Shown here one piece after another: positions 1-5,844 of a stretch of 6,696 nt of DNA. The stretch's first letter is position 1. Every line of letters begins with the position of its first letter. Under the pieces are notes generated by a model that was not told the DNA's origin, did not search any database, and saw only the letters and a program-made list of their open reading frames with translations. A program made the position numbers and the translations under genes. The stretch comes from JBGTKH01 sp041744735. GTDB taxonomy: Bacteria > Planctomycetota > Planctomycetia > Pirellulales > Pirellulaceae. Where the stretch lies: NCBI GenBank assembly GCA_041744735.1, contig JBGTKH010000692.1:1-6696 (forward strand), given 5' to 3'.

Positions 1-993
1 GTGACCTGTTCCAGCGGCGTGCGGCAAGACCGGCTGCACGTCCTGTGCTTCGACGCGGAGAGCGGCAAGCAACTCTGGCAGCGGCAATTCTGGGCCACGG
101 GGCGCACTTTGACACATCCATCCAGCGCCGTAGCTGCTCCGACTCCGGCCAGTGACGGCCAGCGTGTTTTTGCGTTCTATTCGTCCAACGATCTGATCTG
201 TCTCGATCTGGACGGAAACCTACAGTGGCTGCGCGGGTTGGCGCACGACTACCCGAAGGCCGGTAATGACGTCGGCATGGCGTCGTCGCCCGTGGTCATC
301 GGCGAAACCGTCGTGGTGCAGATTGAGAGCCAAGGCGATTCGTTCGCCGCCGGCATCGATACCGCCACCGGCGAAACTCGCTGGCGAGTGGATCGCGGGC
401 AGCGTGCCAATTGGTCGTCGCCTGTGTCCTTGCCGGCACAGGGCAAGCGGCCCGCGGCGGTGCTGCTGCAATCGCCCGATGGATTGACGGCGGTCGATGT
501 GCGCAGCGGCGAGGAGTTGTGGTCGCACAAAGCAGAATGCGAAGGCGTCCCATCGTCTGTGGCCACCGGTGACCGCATCTATTTGCCGTCCAATGGCATC
601 ACGGTGCTCAGCGTCTCCGATCAGTCAACGGCCTATGAGTTGGCATGGGACTCGAATCGGCTCGGCCCCGGCTCGGCCAGCCCCGTCGTTGACGGGGACC
701 AGATTTACACAGTCAACCGCGCCGGCGTGCTGACGTGTGCCAACACGGAAGATGGCGAAATCGTGTGGCAGTTGCGTGTGAAAGGTCCGTTTTGGGGCAC
801 GCCCGCGGTTTCCGGCGGGCACATGTACCTAATCAACCAAGACGGGCTCGGTCAGGTAGTAAAACTTGGCGAGAAGGGCGAGTTGGTCGGCGAGAGCCCG
901 CTGGGTGAGACGATTCAGGCCTCGCCCGCGGTCGCTGGCGGTGCGCTGTACGTGCGCAGCGACAAACATCTGTGGAAAATCGCGGCGGAGTGA
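1..993 (+). CDS. PQQ-like beta-propeller repeat protein, 5'-truncated
   Basis: This is the 3' part (330 codons) of a beta-propeller protein with PQQ/pyrrolo-quinoline-type blades. The blade signature, an acidic-residue/Gly stretch leading to a Trp at the end of a strand, recurs as FDAESGKQLW (Trp26), LDLDGNLQW (Trp76), IDTATGETRW (Trp128), VDVRSGEELW (Trp174) and ANTEDGEIVW (Trp256), followed by a last weaker blade before the TGA stop. The GTG at base 1 is probably not the true start: no signal peptide is present and the first blade is already under way, so the N-terminus lies outside the window. Planctomycete homologues that I recall are exported proteins of roughly 400 or more residues; export here is inferred. 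Such propellers act as scaffolds or, when a quinone and metal site is present, as dehydrogenases. No dehydrogenase catalytic residues can be recognised, so substrate and partner are unknown. The stop lies 13 bp before the proposed aroA start, so co-transcription is possible. Confidence 0.85.
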   Translation: MTCSSGVRQDRLHVLCFDAESGKQLWQRQFWATGRTLTHPSSAVAAPTPASDGQRVFAFYSSNDLICLDLDGNLQWLRGLAHDYPKAGNDVGMASSPVVIGETVVVQIESQGDSFAAGIDTATGETRWRVDRGQRANWSSPVSLPAQGKRPAAVLLQSPDGLTAVDVRSGEELWSHKAECEGVPSSVATGDRIYLPSNGITVLSVSDQSTAYELAWDSNRLGPGSASPVVDGDQIYTVNRAGVLTCANTEDGEIVWQLRVKGPFWGTPAVSGGHMYLINQDGLGQVVKLGEKGELVGESPLGETIQASPAVAGGALYVRSDKHLWKIAAE

Positions 994-999
994 AGAGGG
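994..999 (+). promoter_or_regulatory. Candidate ribosome binding site for aroA (decides the TTG start)
   Basis: The purine run AGAGGG ends 7 bases before TTG at 1007, a normal Shine-Dalgarno distance. It overlaps the first unit of the 7-mer repeat. The other plausible in-frame starts, ATG 866, GTG 905 and GTG 941, lie inside the upstream gene and would add unrelated Arg-rich sequence. Confidence 0.4.
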
Positions 1000-1023
1000 T
1001 CGAGGGTTGAGAGTCGAGAGTCG
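996..1023 (+). repeat. Four tandem 7-mer units at the beta-propeller/aroA junction
   Basis: Four head-to-tail units of consensus AGRGTYG: AGGGTCG, then AGGGTTG, then two copies of AGAGTCG. The array begins 2 bases after the upstream stop codon and runs into the first codons of aroA. Because the unit is 7 bases long, the array is read in changing frames and encodes no regular peptide. Simple 7-mer arrays of this kind are, from memory, frequent between genes in Planctomycetes and Verrucomicrobia. Copy-number change would alter the leader and reading frame of aroA. Confidence 0.8.
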
Positions 1024-2302
1024 AGCGATAGCAATCGAACCAAGCGGTCCTCTGCATGCCCGCATCCGGCCGCCGGGGTCGAAGAGCGTCACGAACCGCG
1101 CGCTGGTTTGCGCGGCGCTGGCCGAGGGCACGTCGATTCTGCGCGGTGCGCTGGATAGCGAAGACACTCAGGTGATGATCCAGTCGCTGCGTCAGCTTGG
1201 TTTGACTCTTGATCACGACGCGGAACATCATTCGATAAACATCGTCGGCTGCTGCGGCAGCCTGCCGGTTGAGTCTGCCGATCTCTTTGTCGCCAACAGC
1301 GGCACCACGATTCGTTTCCTGACGGCGCTGGTCACGCTAGGCCGCGGCGAGTATCGGTTGGACGGCATCGAGCGCATGCGGCAGCGGCCGATCGGCGATT
1401 TGCTCGATGCGCTGAATCAACTTGGCGCCGATGCTCGCAGTGAAGCCGGCAACGGATGTCCGCCGGTCATCGTGCGAGCCAATGGACTTGGCGGCGGCCG
1501 TGCGACGATCCGCGGCGATATTTCGAGCCAGTTCCTGAGCGGCTTGCTCATGGCCGCGCCATACGCGCGCAGCGACGTTGAATTGTCAGTCGTCGGATCG
1601 CTCGTCTCTCAACCTTACGTGCGGATGACGTTGGGTGTGATGGAAGTGTTTGGGGTTCAGGCGGATTGCCAAGAGCTCAGCGGCTTTTGCATTCCCGGCA
1701 ATCAGCGCTATCAGGCTCGATCGTATGACATCGAACCGGACGCTTCGGCCGCCAGTTACTTCTGGGGCGCGGCCGCAATTACGGGCGGGCGAATTACCGT
1801 CGAGGGACTCACTCGCGATGCGTTGCAGGGCGACGTGGCGTTTTGCGAATGTCTGGAGCGCATGGGTTGCACGGTGGACTACGCAGCGGATGGAATCACG
1901 ATCACCGGCGGCTCGCTGCACGGGATCGAAGTCGACATGAACGCCATCAGCGACACTGTGCAAACGCTGGCTGCCGTTGCCTTGTTCGCCAATAGCCCAA
2001 CGACAATTACCGGCGTGGCTCACATTCGTCACAAAGAGACAGACCGCATCGGCGACCTGTCGCGCGAGCTACGCAAACTCGGTGCGGCGGTCGACGAACT
2101 GCCCGACGGACTGCGAATCACTCCTGGTCGGCTGCAAGCCGCCGAAATCGAGACCTATAACGACCACCGGATGGCGATGAGCCTGTCTTTGGTCGGTCTA
2201 AGAGTCCCCGGCGTGGTGATTACAAACCCACAGTGCACGGCCAAGACGTACCCGCACTTTTTTGACGATCTTCAGTCGTTGAGGCATGGATCGCCTGGAT
2301 AA
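1007..2302 (+). CDS. aroA: 3-phosphoshikimate 1-carboxyvinyltransferase (EPSP synthase)
   Basis: The enzyme joins shikimate-3-phosphate and phosphoenolpyruvate to form EPSP, the sixth step of the cytoplasmic shikimate pathway to chorismate. From the TTG at 1007 the protein has 431 residues, close to the 427 of E. coli AroA. All key motifs are present: PGSKSVTNR with Lys26, Ser27 and Arg31; NSGTTIRFL (97-105) in the PEP site; GDISSQ (170-175) in the S3P site; Asp316 in AISDTVQT as the expected catalytic acid; HKETDR (342-347) with Lys343, Glu344 and Arg347; NDHR (385-388); and Lys413 in TAKTYP. Residues therefore match E. coli numbering within 2-4 positions, so an active enzyme is expected. 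NSGTTIRFL differs from the enterobacterial NAGTAMRPL version of this loop. The open frame extends upstream to ATG 866 inside the beta-propeller gene, but that part reads as out-of-frame Arg-rich sequence. TTG 1007 is the only normal start codon between the upstream stop and the conserved domain. No other aro gene is in the window. Confidence 0.96.
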   Translation: MRVESRAIAIEPSGPLHARIRPPGSKSVTNRALVCAALAEGTSILRGALDSEDTQVMIQSLRQLGLTLDHDAEHHSINIVGCCGSLPVESADLFVANSGTTIRFLTALVTLGRGEYRLDGIERMRQRPIGDLLDALNQLGADARSEAGNGCPPVIVRANGLGGGRATIRGDISSQFLSGLLMAAPYARSDVELSVVGSLVSQPYVRMTLGVMEVFGVQADCQELSGFCIPGNQRYQARSYDIEPDASAASYFWGAAAITGGRITVEGLTRDALQGDVAFCECLERMGCTVDYAADGITITGGSLHGIEVDMNAISDTVQTLAAVALFANSPTTITGVAHIRHKETDRIGDLSRELRKLGAAVDELPDGLRITPGRLQAAEIETYNDHRMAMSLSLVGLRVPGVVITNPQCTAKTYPHFFDDLQSLRHGSPG

Positions 2303-2307
2303 TTGTA

Positions 2308-2329
2308 GCTGCGTTCGCCAGAACGCGGC
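2308..2329. terminator. Hairpin between convergent aroA and zinc-ribbon genes
   Basis: A 9-bp stem (2308-2316 with 2321-2329, one G-T pair) closes a 4-base loop, GCCA. It starts 5 bases after the aroA stop and ends 4 bases before the stop of the opposing gene, filling almost the whole 31-bp gap. Its position suits a transcript end for both genes, but neither side has a clear T-run, so classic Rho-independent termination is uncertain. The arm GCTGCGTTC with GCCA and GAACGCGGC resembles dispersed palindromes that I recall from planctomycete genomes. Confidence 0.5.
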
Positions 2330-2333
2330 GACT

Positions 2334-2564
2334 TCAGCGGGCGCGATTCTTCCGAGCATCGGCGGTGGCCAACAGCTCCTCGGCGCGGGCCAGCAGCGCG
2401 AATCCTGAATCGCTGGCCGAGGCCGGGCGGCTCGCTGGGTCGCAGGCTTCAAACGGTCCGCGGCAGTGTTGACATACCACGATCTTCCCCAAATAGGAAA
2501 CGCGGACCTGAAGGCGGCGCCCACAGGTTGGACAATCCTGCACGAAATAAGTGGCCAAAGACAT
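2334..2564 (-). CDS. Small zinc-ribbon protein, 76 residues
   Basis: The N-terminal half is a treble-clef or ribbon-like metal site: C11-P-T-C14, sixteen residues, then C31-Q-H-C34, with a short basic beta segment between (RRLQVRVSYLGKIVV). A fifth Cys (Cys41) and an Ala/Arg-rich, probably helical tail (55-76) follow. There is no signal peptide or membrane segment, so the protein is probably cytoplasmic. ATG 2564 is chosen because AGGAGA lies 7 bases upstream; the frame remains open to 2615 but the extra residues add nothing recognisable. Short proteins with the pattern VQDCPTCGR...YLGK...CQHC are familiar to me from Planctomycetes, but I know of no assigned function. Four-Cys ribbons usually bind one zinc ion and serve in nucleic-acid or protein contacts; that role is inference. 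It is convergent with aroA and lies 253 bp downstream of the cyclophilin gene on the same strand, with a possible promoter of its own. Confidence 0.75.
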   Translation of the reverse strand: MSLATYFVQDCPTCGRRLQVRVSYLGKIVVCQHCRGPFEACDPASRPASASDSGFALLARAEELLATADARKNRAR

Positions 2565-2571
2565 GACGGCA

Positions 2572-2577
2572 TCTCCT
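2572..2577 (-). promoter_or_regulatory. Ribosome binding site of the zinc-ribbon gene
   Basis: The minus strand reads AGGAGA, 7 bases before ATG 2564. This supports that start over the upstream in-frame ATG at 2615. Confidence 0.7.
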
Positions 2578-2615
2578 GCTACCGTGTGCCACGAAGCATC
2601 AGTTACGAGAGCCAC

Positions 2616-2644
2616 AGTCTAAGTAATTCCGAGATGGGATTCAA
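2616..2644 (-). promoter_or_regulatory. Candidate sigma70-type promoter for the zinc-ribbon gene
   Basis: On the minus strand, TTGAAT (2639-2644) is followed after 17 bases by TAGACT (2616-2621). Each hexamer matches its consensus at 4 of 6 positions. The implied leader is about 45 bases. It lies in the 253-bp gap after the cyclophilin gene, where I see no convincing terminator, so read-through from that gene is also possible. Confidence 0.3.
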
Positions 2645-2817
2645 GAATGAAATCCAAGATTTGGCGCGGATCGGCACCGAAGCGATGGCGGTCACCCAAA
2701 CTAGACTCGCTAAGTCATCAAAAGTCGTCGAACTGAACGCTTGGAATGGCTGCCGCAGCTCATCGGATGATCAGGCGATTGTTCCTGCGCAAGCCTCTGT
2801 GACTAAACAAGATAGGC

Positions 2818-3564
2818 TCACTCAATGCGTTGAACGGACTCGATCAACACCGGCTCGACGGGGGTTCTGGGAAAGTTTTCTACGTCGTGGACGTCAATTT
2901 CGGAGATCTTGTCGACCACGTCCATGCCAGCGATGATTTCTCCAAAAACACAGTACCCAAACTGGTCAGCCGATTCGGAATCTTGATGATCCAGCGACGA
3001 GTTATCCACCAAGTTGATCAAGAACTGCGAGGTCGCGCTGTTGATGTACTCGGGGTGACGAGCCATGGCGATGGTGCCGCGAGTGTTCTTCAGACCGTTG
3101 TCGGCTTCGTTCAGGATTTCGGCACGGGCCGGTTTGGGCTGCATGTCGGCAGTGAATCCGCCAGCCGCGATCATGAATCCTTTGTCGACGTAGTGGAAAA
3201 TAACCTGATTGTAGAAACCGCGATCGACGTAGTTTTCCAGGAAATTCTCGACGGTTCGCGGCGACTTCTCGGCATTCAGCCGGATGGTGATGTTGCCGAG
3301 CGACGTTTTCATCACCACGACCGGGTGCAGGTTCACCTTTGGACGCGCGGGGGTTTCGCTGGCTGGTGTGCCGCCGGAAAGCTGTACTGGCTTGACGATC
3401 GTCGGAGCAGCTTGAGTCGCCGCCAGCGTGCCCGACGTATCCGCGCCAATGCTGGCCGTGGGAGCACTCGTTGATTCGCTGCTCGATCCACAGCCAGCCA
3501 TCAACAGCGGCAGTACCAGAGTCGAAACGACCGAAAACAACGCAAACCTGATGCGAACCTGCAT
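2818..3564 (-). CDS. Lipoprotein cyclophilin-type peptidyl-prolyl isomerase with altered active site
   Basis: This 248-residue protein has a signal peptide (basic MQVRIR, hydrophobic 7-21) ending in MAGC with lipidation at Cys25. A Ser/Thr/Ala/Pro-rich linker (26-78) and a cyclophilin domain (about 79-248) follow. Family landmarks are clear: GNITIRL, the NF of VENFLENYV, GFYNQVIFH, NEADNGLKNTRGTIAMAR, SATSQFLINLVDN and FGYCVFGEIIAGMDVVDKI, close to periplasmic PpiA of E. coli. It should be membrane-anchored on the outer face of the cytoplasmic membrane or in the outer membrane. The active site is unusual. The FHR motif reads FHY, so Tyr125 replaces the catalytic Arg (Arg55 of human CypA); Ala133 replaces Gln63 and Leu182 replaces Phe113, while Phe130 and Met131 (Phe60, Met61) remain. 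Isomerase activity may be weak or absent and a chaperone or binding role is possible. ATG 3564 is chosen because of a perfect AAGGAGG 8 bases upstream and the lipoprotein signal; the frame stays open to 3762 without meaningful sequence. Confidence 0.92.
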   Translation of the reverse strand: MQVRIRFALFSVVSTLVLPLLMAGCGSSSESTSAPTASIGADTSGTLAATQAAPTIVKPVQLSGGTPASETPARPKVNLHPVVVMKTSLGNITIRLNAEKSPRTVENFLENYVDRGFYNQVIFHYVDKGFMIAAGGFTADMQPKPARAEILNEADNGLKNTRGTIAMARHPEYINSATSQFLINLVDNSSLDHQDSESADQFGYCVFGEIIAGMDVVDKISEIDVHDVENFPRTPVEPVLIESVQRIE

Positions 3565-3903
3565 TGCCAACGCCTCCTTGCCTGGCAGTTGCGCCCTTCG
3601 CGACAGCAAAGGGAACCGTGACGAAACCCATCCGATTAGCCGAATCTCGGCGTAAGCCCACGGCCGATGTCGAACGGTCGGCCTCCGTGGCGGCGTATCA
3701 TCCACGGAACGCCGTTTTGATGCAACACCGGTTGCCCGAAAAATCGGATTTGGTATGAGCAACCTGGCAAACCCGAGATGCGTGCGCTTCCTAGCATTTC
3801 ACGGGCATCGCATTTATATTTGGATAAGTTCGCGGCGTCCGGCTCCGTCTGTGCAGCAAGTCATTTGTCGCCGTCACAATCAATTGACTAGAGGAATGCA
3901 GCT
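3565..3903. other. Divergent intergenic region between cyclophilin and FGE-like genes
   Basis: This 339-base gap carries the promoters of both divergent genes, but no strong consensus is visible. On the minus strand, TTGCAT (3720-3725) and GATGAT (3697-3702) with a 17-base spacer form a weak candidate for the cyclophilin gene. It overlaps a 7-bp dyad (3684-3690 with 3702-3708) that could be an operator. On the plus strand, an A+T-rich patch with TATATT (3815-3820) followed by TGGATAAG is the best -10 region for the FGE-like gene, but it lacks a matching -35. A small perfect hairpin (GCCGA, ATC, TCGGC) lies at 3639-3651. GAGGA at 3891-3895 is the ribosome binding site of the FGE-like gene. No gene is seen. 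Confidence 0.5.
3573..3579 (-). promoter_or_regulatory. Ribosome binding site of the cyclophilin gene
   Basis: The minus strand reads AAGGAGG, a full anti-16S match, 8 bases before ATG 3564. It fixes the start at the signal-peptide methionine and rules out the longer open frame reaching 3762. Confidence 0.85.
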
Positions 3904-5154
3904 ATGCGTACGTCCCAATTCGGTCCCAGCGTTCGTCAAACCGGTCGCATCCTGGTGACAGTTCTGTTGGCAACTGGTCTCGCAGTTCTAGGTGTGCAAC
4001 TATCAGTCCGCGCGGCCGAGGAATCTGCCGAGGTGCCGGGTCTGGTCAAGCAGCGGCCGGCGGAAGGTCGGTTTGTCGAGACCGATCAAGGCTTCATGGT
4101 CCCCTACAAGGCGACGATTCCCGGCACGGAAGCGACGTTCGAGATGACTCCGGTTCCCGGCGGCGTGTTCACAATGGGCAGCCCGGCCTCGGAAACGAAC
4201 CGCAGCGACGACGAAGGCCCGCAATTCGAAGTCAAGGTCGAACCATTTTGGATGGGCACGTACGAGATCACCTGGTCCGAGTATATGCCTTACATGGCGC
4301 TGCACGACATTTTCAAGGGCTTTCAAACTCACAGCCTGCGGCCGATCACGCCGGAGCGCGAAGCCTACGTGATCACCGCCCCGTCGAATTTGTATGATCC
4401 CAGCTTCACGTTCGTACACGGCAGCAAGCCACGGCAGCCGGCCGTTACGATGAGCCAGTACGCTGCCAAACAGTACACGAAATGGCTCACCGGTCTGACG
4501 GGCCAGTTCCATCGCTTACCCAGCGAATCCGAGTGGGAGTATGCATGCCGCGCCGGTTCGGCAACCGCGTTTCACTTCGGAGACGATCCGTCCGCTTTTG
4601 ACGAATACGGCTGGTACTTCGACAACGCGGACGAGACGACTCACGAAGTCGGCCAGAAGAAGCCAAACGCTTGGGGTCTGTACGACATGCACGGCAACGT
4701 TGGCGAGTGGGTGTTGGATCAGCATGTGAAAGATCACTACCAGAAATTTGCGGGCAAATCGGTCGCGGCCGCGGATGCCATTGCTTGGCCGACGAAGTTG
4801 TATCCGCGCGTGGTCCGCGGCGGTTCGTGGGACCGCGATCCCGAAGATTGCCGTGCCGCCGCCCGCCAACGATCGGACGACGACGAATGGCGCGAAGAGG
4901 ATCCGAATTTTCCGCAGAGCCCGTGGTGGTTCACCAGCGGCCCGGCACTCGGCGTCGGTTTCCGCATCATTCGCCCGCTCAGCGCGCCGCCGCCCGCGGA
5001 ACGGTCGAAGTATTGGGAAGCCGACATCGAGCAAATTCGAGAAGACGTGCGCTTCCGCATCGACGAAGAAGGCCGCGGCGCCCGCGGCGTCGCCGACCCA
5101 ACACTGCCTCAGGATATCCAAAAGCTTCAAGAAGTGAAGCAAGGCGCGAATTAG
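3904..5154 (+). CDS. Secreted FGE-like (SUMF1-fold) protein lacking one active-site Cys
   Basis: This 416-residue protein has a Sec signal peptide (Arg-containing n-region, hydrophobic 16-33, probable cleavage V35-R36-A37) and a formylglycine-generating-enzyme/sulfatase-modifying-factor domain from about residue 80 to 360. Landmarks are PVPGGVFTMGS, EVKVEPFWMGTYEITWSEY, PAVTMSQYAAKQYTKWL, LPSESEWEYACRAGS, GLYDMHGNVGEWV, RGGSW (305-309) and GVGFRIIRP. True FGE oxidises a sulfatase Cys to formylglycine with a Cys pair spaced as in GGSYMCHRSYC. Here the second Cys is kept as Cys316 (RDPEDCR), but the first position is Arg311, so copper-dependent FGE activity is not expected. The fold is also used by proteins with other roles. 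Residues from about 130 to 175 are longer than in compact members. A charged tail (YWEADIEQIREDVRFRIDEE and beyond) resembles one I recall in planctomycete paralogues. No sulfatase is nearby. GAGGA 8 bases before ATG 3904 supports the start. The stop is 3 bases before the inverted-repeat element. Confidence 0.9.
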   Translation: MRTSQFGPSVRQTGRILVTVLLATGLAVLGVQLSVRAAEESAEVPGLVKQRPAEGRFVETDQGFMVPYKATIPGTEATFEMTPVPGGVFTMGSPASETNRSDDEGPQFEVKVEPFWMGTYEITWSEYMPYMALHDIFKGFQTHSLRPITPEREAYVITAPSNLYDPSFTFVHGSKPRQPAVTMSQYAAKQYTKWLTGLTGQFHRLPSESEWEYACRAGSATAFHFGDDPSAFDEYGWYFDNADETTHEVGQKKPNAWGLYDMHGNVGEWVLDQHVKDHYQKFAGKSVAAADAIAWPTKLYPRVVRGGSWDRDPEDCRAAARQRSDDDEWREEDPNFPQSPWWFTSGPALGVGFRIIRPLSAPPPAERSKYWEADIEQIREDVRFRIDEEGRGARGVADPTLPQDIQKLQEVKQGAN

Positions 5155-5157
5155 CCC

Positions 5158-5309
5158 TTTGGAGTGCGGCGACTCGTCGCCGCTGTGGGATTTTCGGAGA
5201 TTTTGGACGGGAGCAGACTTCGCGACCGCATTGTTTCACTACGACGGCGATTTGACCGGCACGAGGCATCTAAAAATCTTAAAGCGGTGACGAGTCTCCG
5301 CACTCCAAA
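5158..5309. mobile_element. 152-bp MITE-like element with 27-bp terminal inverted repeats
   Basis: The left end (5158-5184), starting TTTGGAGTGCGG, is the reverse complement of the right end (5283-5309), finishing CCGCACTCCAAA. Of 27 positions, 25 are exact, one is a G-T pair (5179/5288) and one a true mismatch (5170/5297). Inside, 5198-5204 (AGATTTT) can pair with 5273-5279 (AAAATCT). The interior has no coding capacity. No target-site duplication is obvious at the borders, so transposition is not proven. The element fills much of the 256-bp gap between the convergent FGE-like and TM2 genes, beginning 3 bases after a stop codon, and could end transcription from both sides. The rest of the gap, 5310-5410, has only a weak 6-bp dyad (GTTGCG 5354-5359, CGCAAC 5383-5388). 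Confidence 0.75.
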
Positions 5310-5410
5310 TCCGAAAGCATGGAACGACGTTTTCGCTGGAGACGATTGGTTCAGTTGCGGCTGGCGACACAAGCCCACGGTTCGCAACGCCCGCACATTT
5401 ACTTTCCGCG

Positions 5411-5818
5411 TTAGTTGGTTGAAAGGCAGTTTCTCTGACTCACCTGGTCGTTCAGCGTCCACAGGTCGTACAGCAAGCCAAGTCCGATCAGCGCTCCGGT
5501 CAGCAGGTAGACGATGCCTGTGAGCCATTTGCCCAGATAGAAACGATGGATTCCCAGGACTCCCAGGAACGTCAACAGAATCCACGCCAGATTGAAGTCG
5601 AAAGGGCCGGCGTGATACCGCCAGTCCGCTTCTCGATCAAGACTGGGAATCAAAAACAGATCGATCAACCAGCCGATGCCGCACAGCCCCAGCGTGAAGA
5701 ACCAGATCGTTCCCGAAACCGGCTTACCAAAATAGAAACGGTGCGCGCCGGTAAACCCGAAAATCCACAGGACATACCCGATCAACACAGAATGCGTATT
5801 TTTCGCTGCTTGCACCAT
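5411..5818 (-). CDS. Membrane protein with two tandem TM2 domains
   Basis: This 135-residue integral membrane protein is built from two copies of the TM2 unit (a helix, a G-x-H-R-F-Y-x-G-K turn, a second helix ending in Asp). Unit 1 has GAHRFYFGK (24-32) and Asp53; unit 2 has GIHRFYLGK (89-97) and Asp118. His-to-Asp spacing is 27 residues in both and the copies are exactly 65 residues apart, which points to an internal duplication. Four membrane segments are expected, near 10-25, 34-57, 77-90 and 99-122. The loop between units (58-76) is polar and contains DWRYHAGPFD. TM2 proteins are widespread with no settled function; roles in envelope or secretion are guesses. The TAA stop faces the inverted-repeat element. 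ATG 5818 has no strong Shine-Dalgarno. The upstream lipoprotein gene ends only 26 bases away on the same strand, so translation from a shared transcript is likely. Confidence 0.9.
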   Translation of the reverse strand: MVQAAKNTHSVLIGYVLWIFGFTGAHRFYFGKPVSGTIWFFTLGLCGIGWLIDLFLIPSLDREADWRYHAGPFDFNLAWILLTFLGVLGIHRFYLGKWLTGIVYLLTGALIGLGLLYDLWTLNDQVSQRNCLSTN

Positions 5819-5844
5819 GCTGAAGTCCGTCGGTGAGTGTGATG

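Noticed and set aside
866..1006. Longer AroA beginning at ATG 866 inside the beta-propeller gene
   Set aside because: The added 47 residues are Arg/Ala-rich out-of-frame sequence of the upstream gene, do not match AroA N-termini and would require a 128-bp overlap.
996..1023. Tandem 7-mers as origin iterons or a regulator-binding array
   Set aside because: Only four short units, placed across a coding start, with no replication gene nearby; a simple-sequence repeat is the simpler reading.
2466..2936. 156-residue plus-strand open frame across the zinc-ribbon and cyclophilin 3' ends
   Set aside because: It overlaps two better-supported minus-strand genes and has no domain, signal peptide or ribosome site.
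2830..3474. 214-residue open frame antisense to the cyclophilin gene
   Set aside because: It mirrors the codon structure of the opposite-strand gene, shows no family motifs and has no ribosome site.
3565..3762. N-terminal extension of the cyclophilin by 66 residues
   Set aside because: It has no recognisable sequence, and a perfect AAGGAGG plus a lipoprotein signal mark the start at 3564.
4516..5142. 208-residue open frame antisense to the FGE-like gene
   Set aside because: Its composition is that of a shadow frame in GC-rich DNA, and the plus-strand protein has clear conserved motifs over the same bases.
3904..5154. FGE-like gene as evidence for a sulfatase maturation system
   Set aside because: No sulfatase is present in the window and one of the two catalytic Cys positions is Arg.
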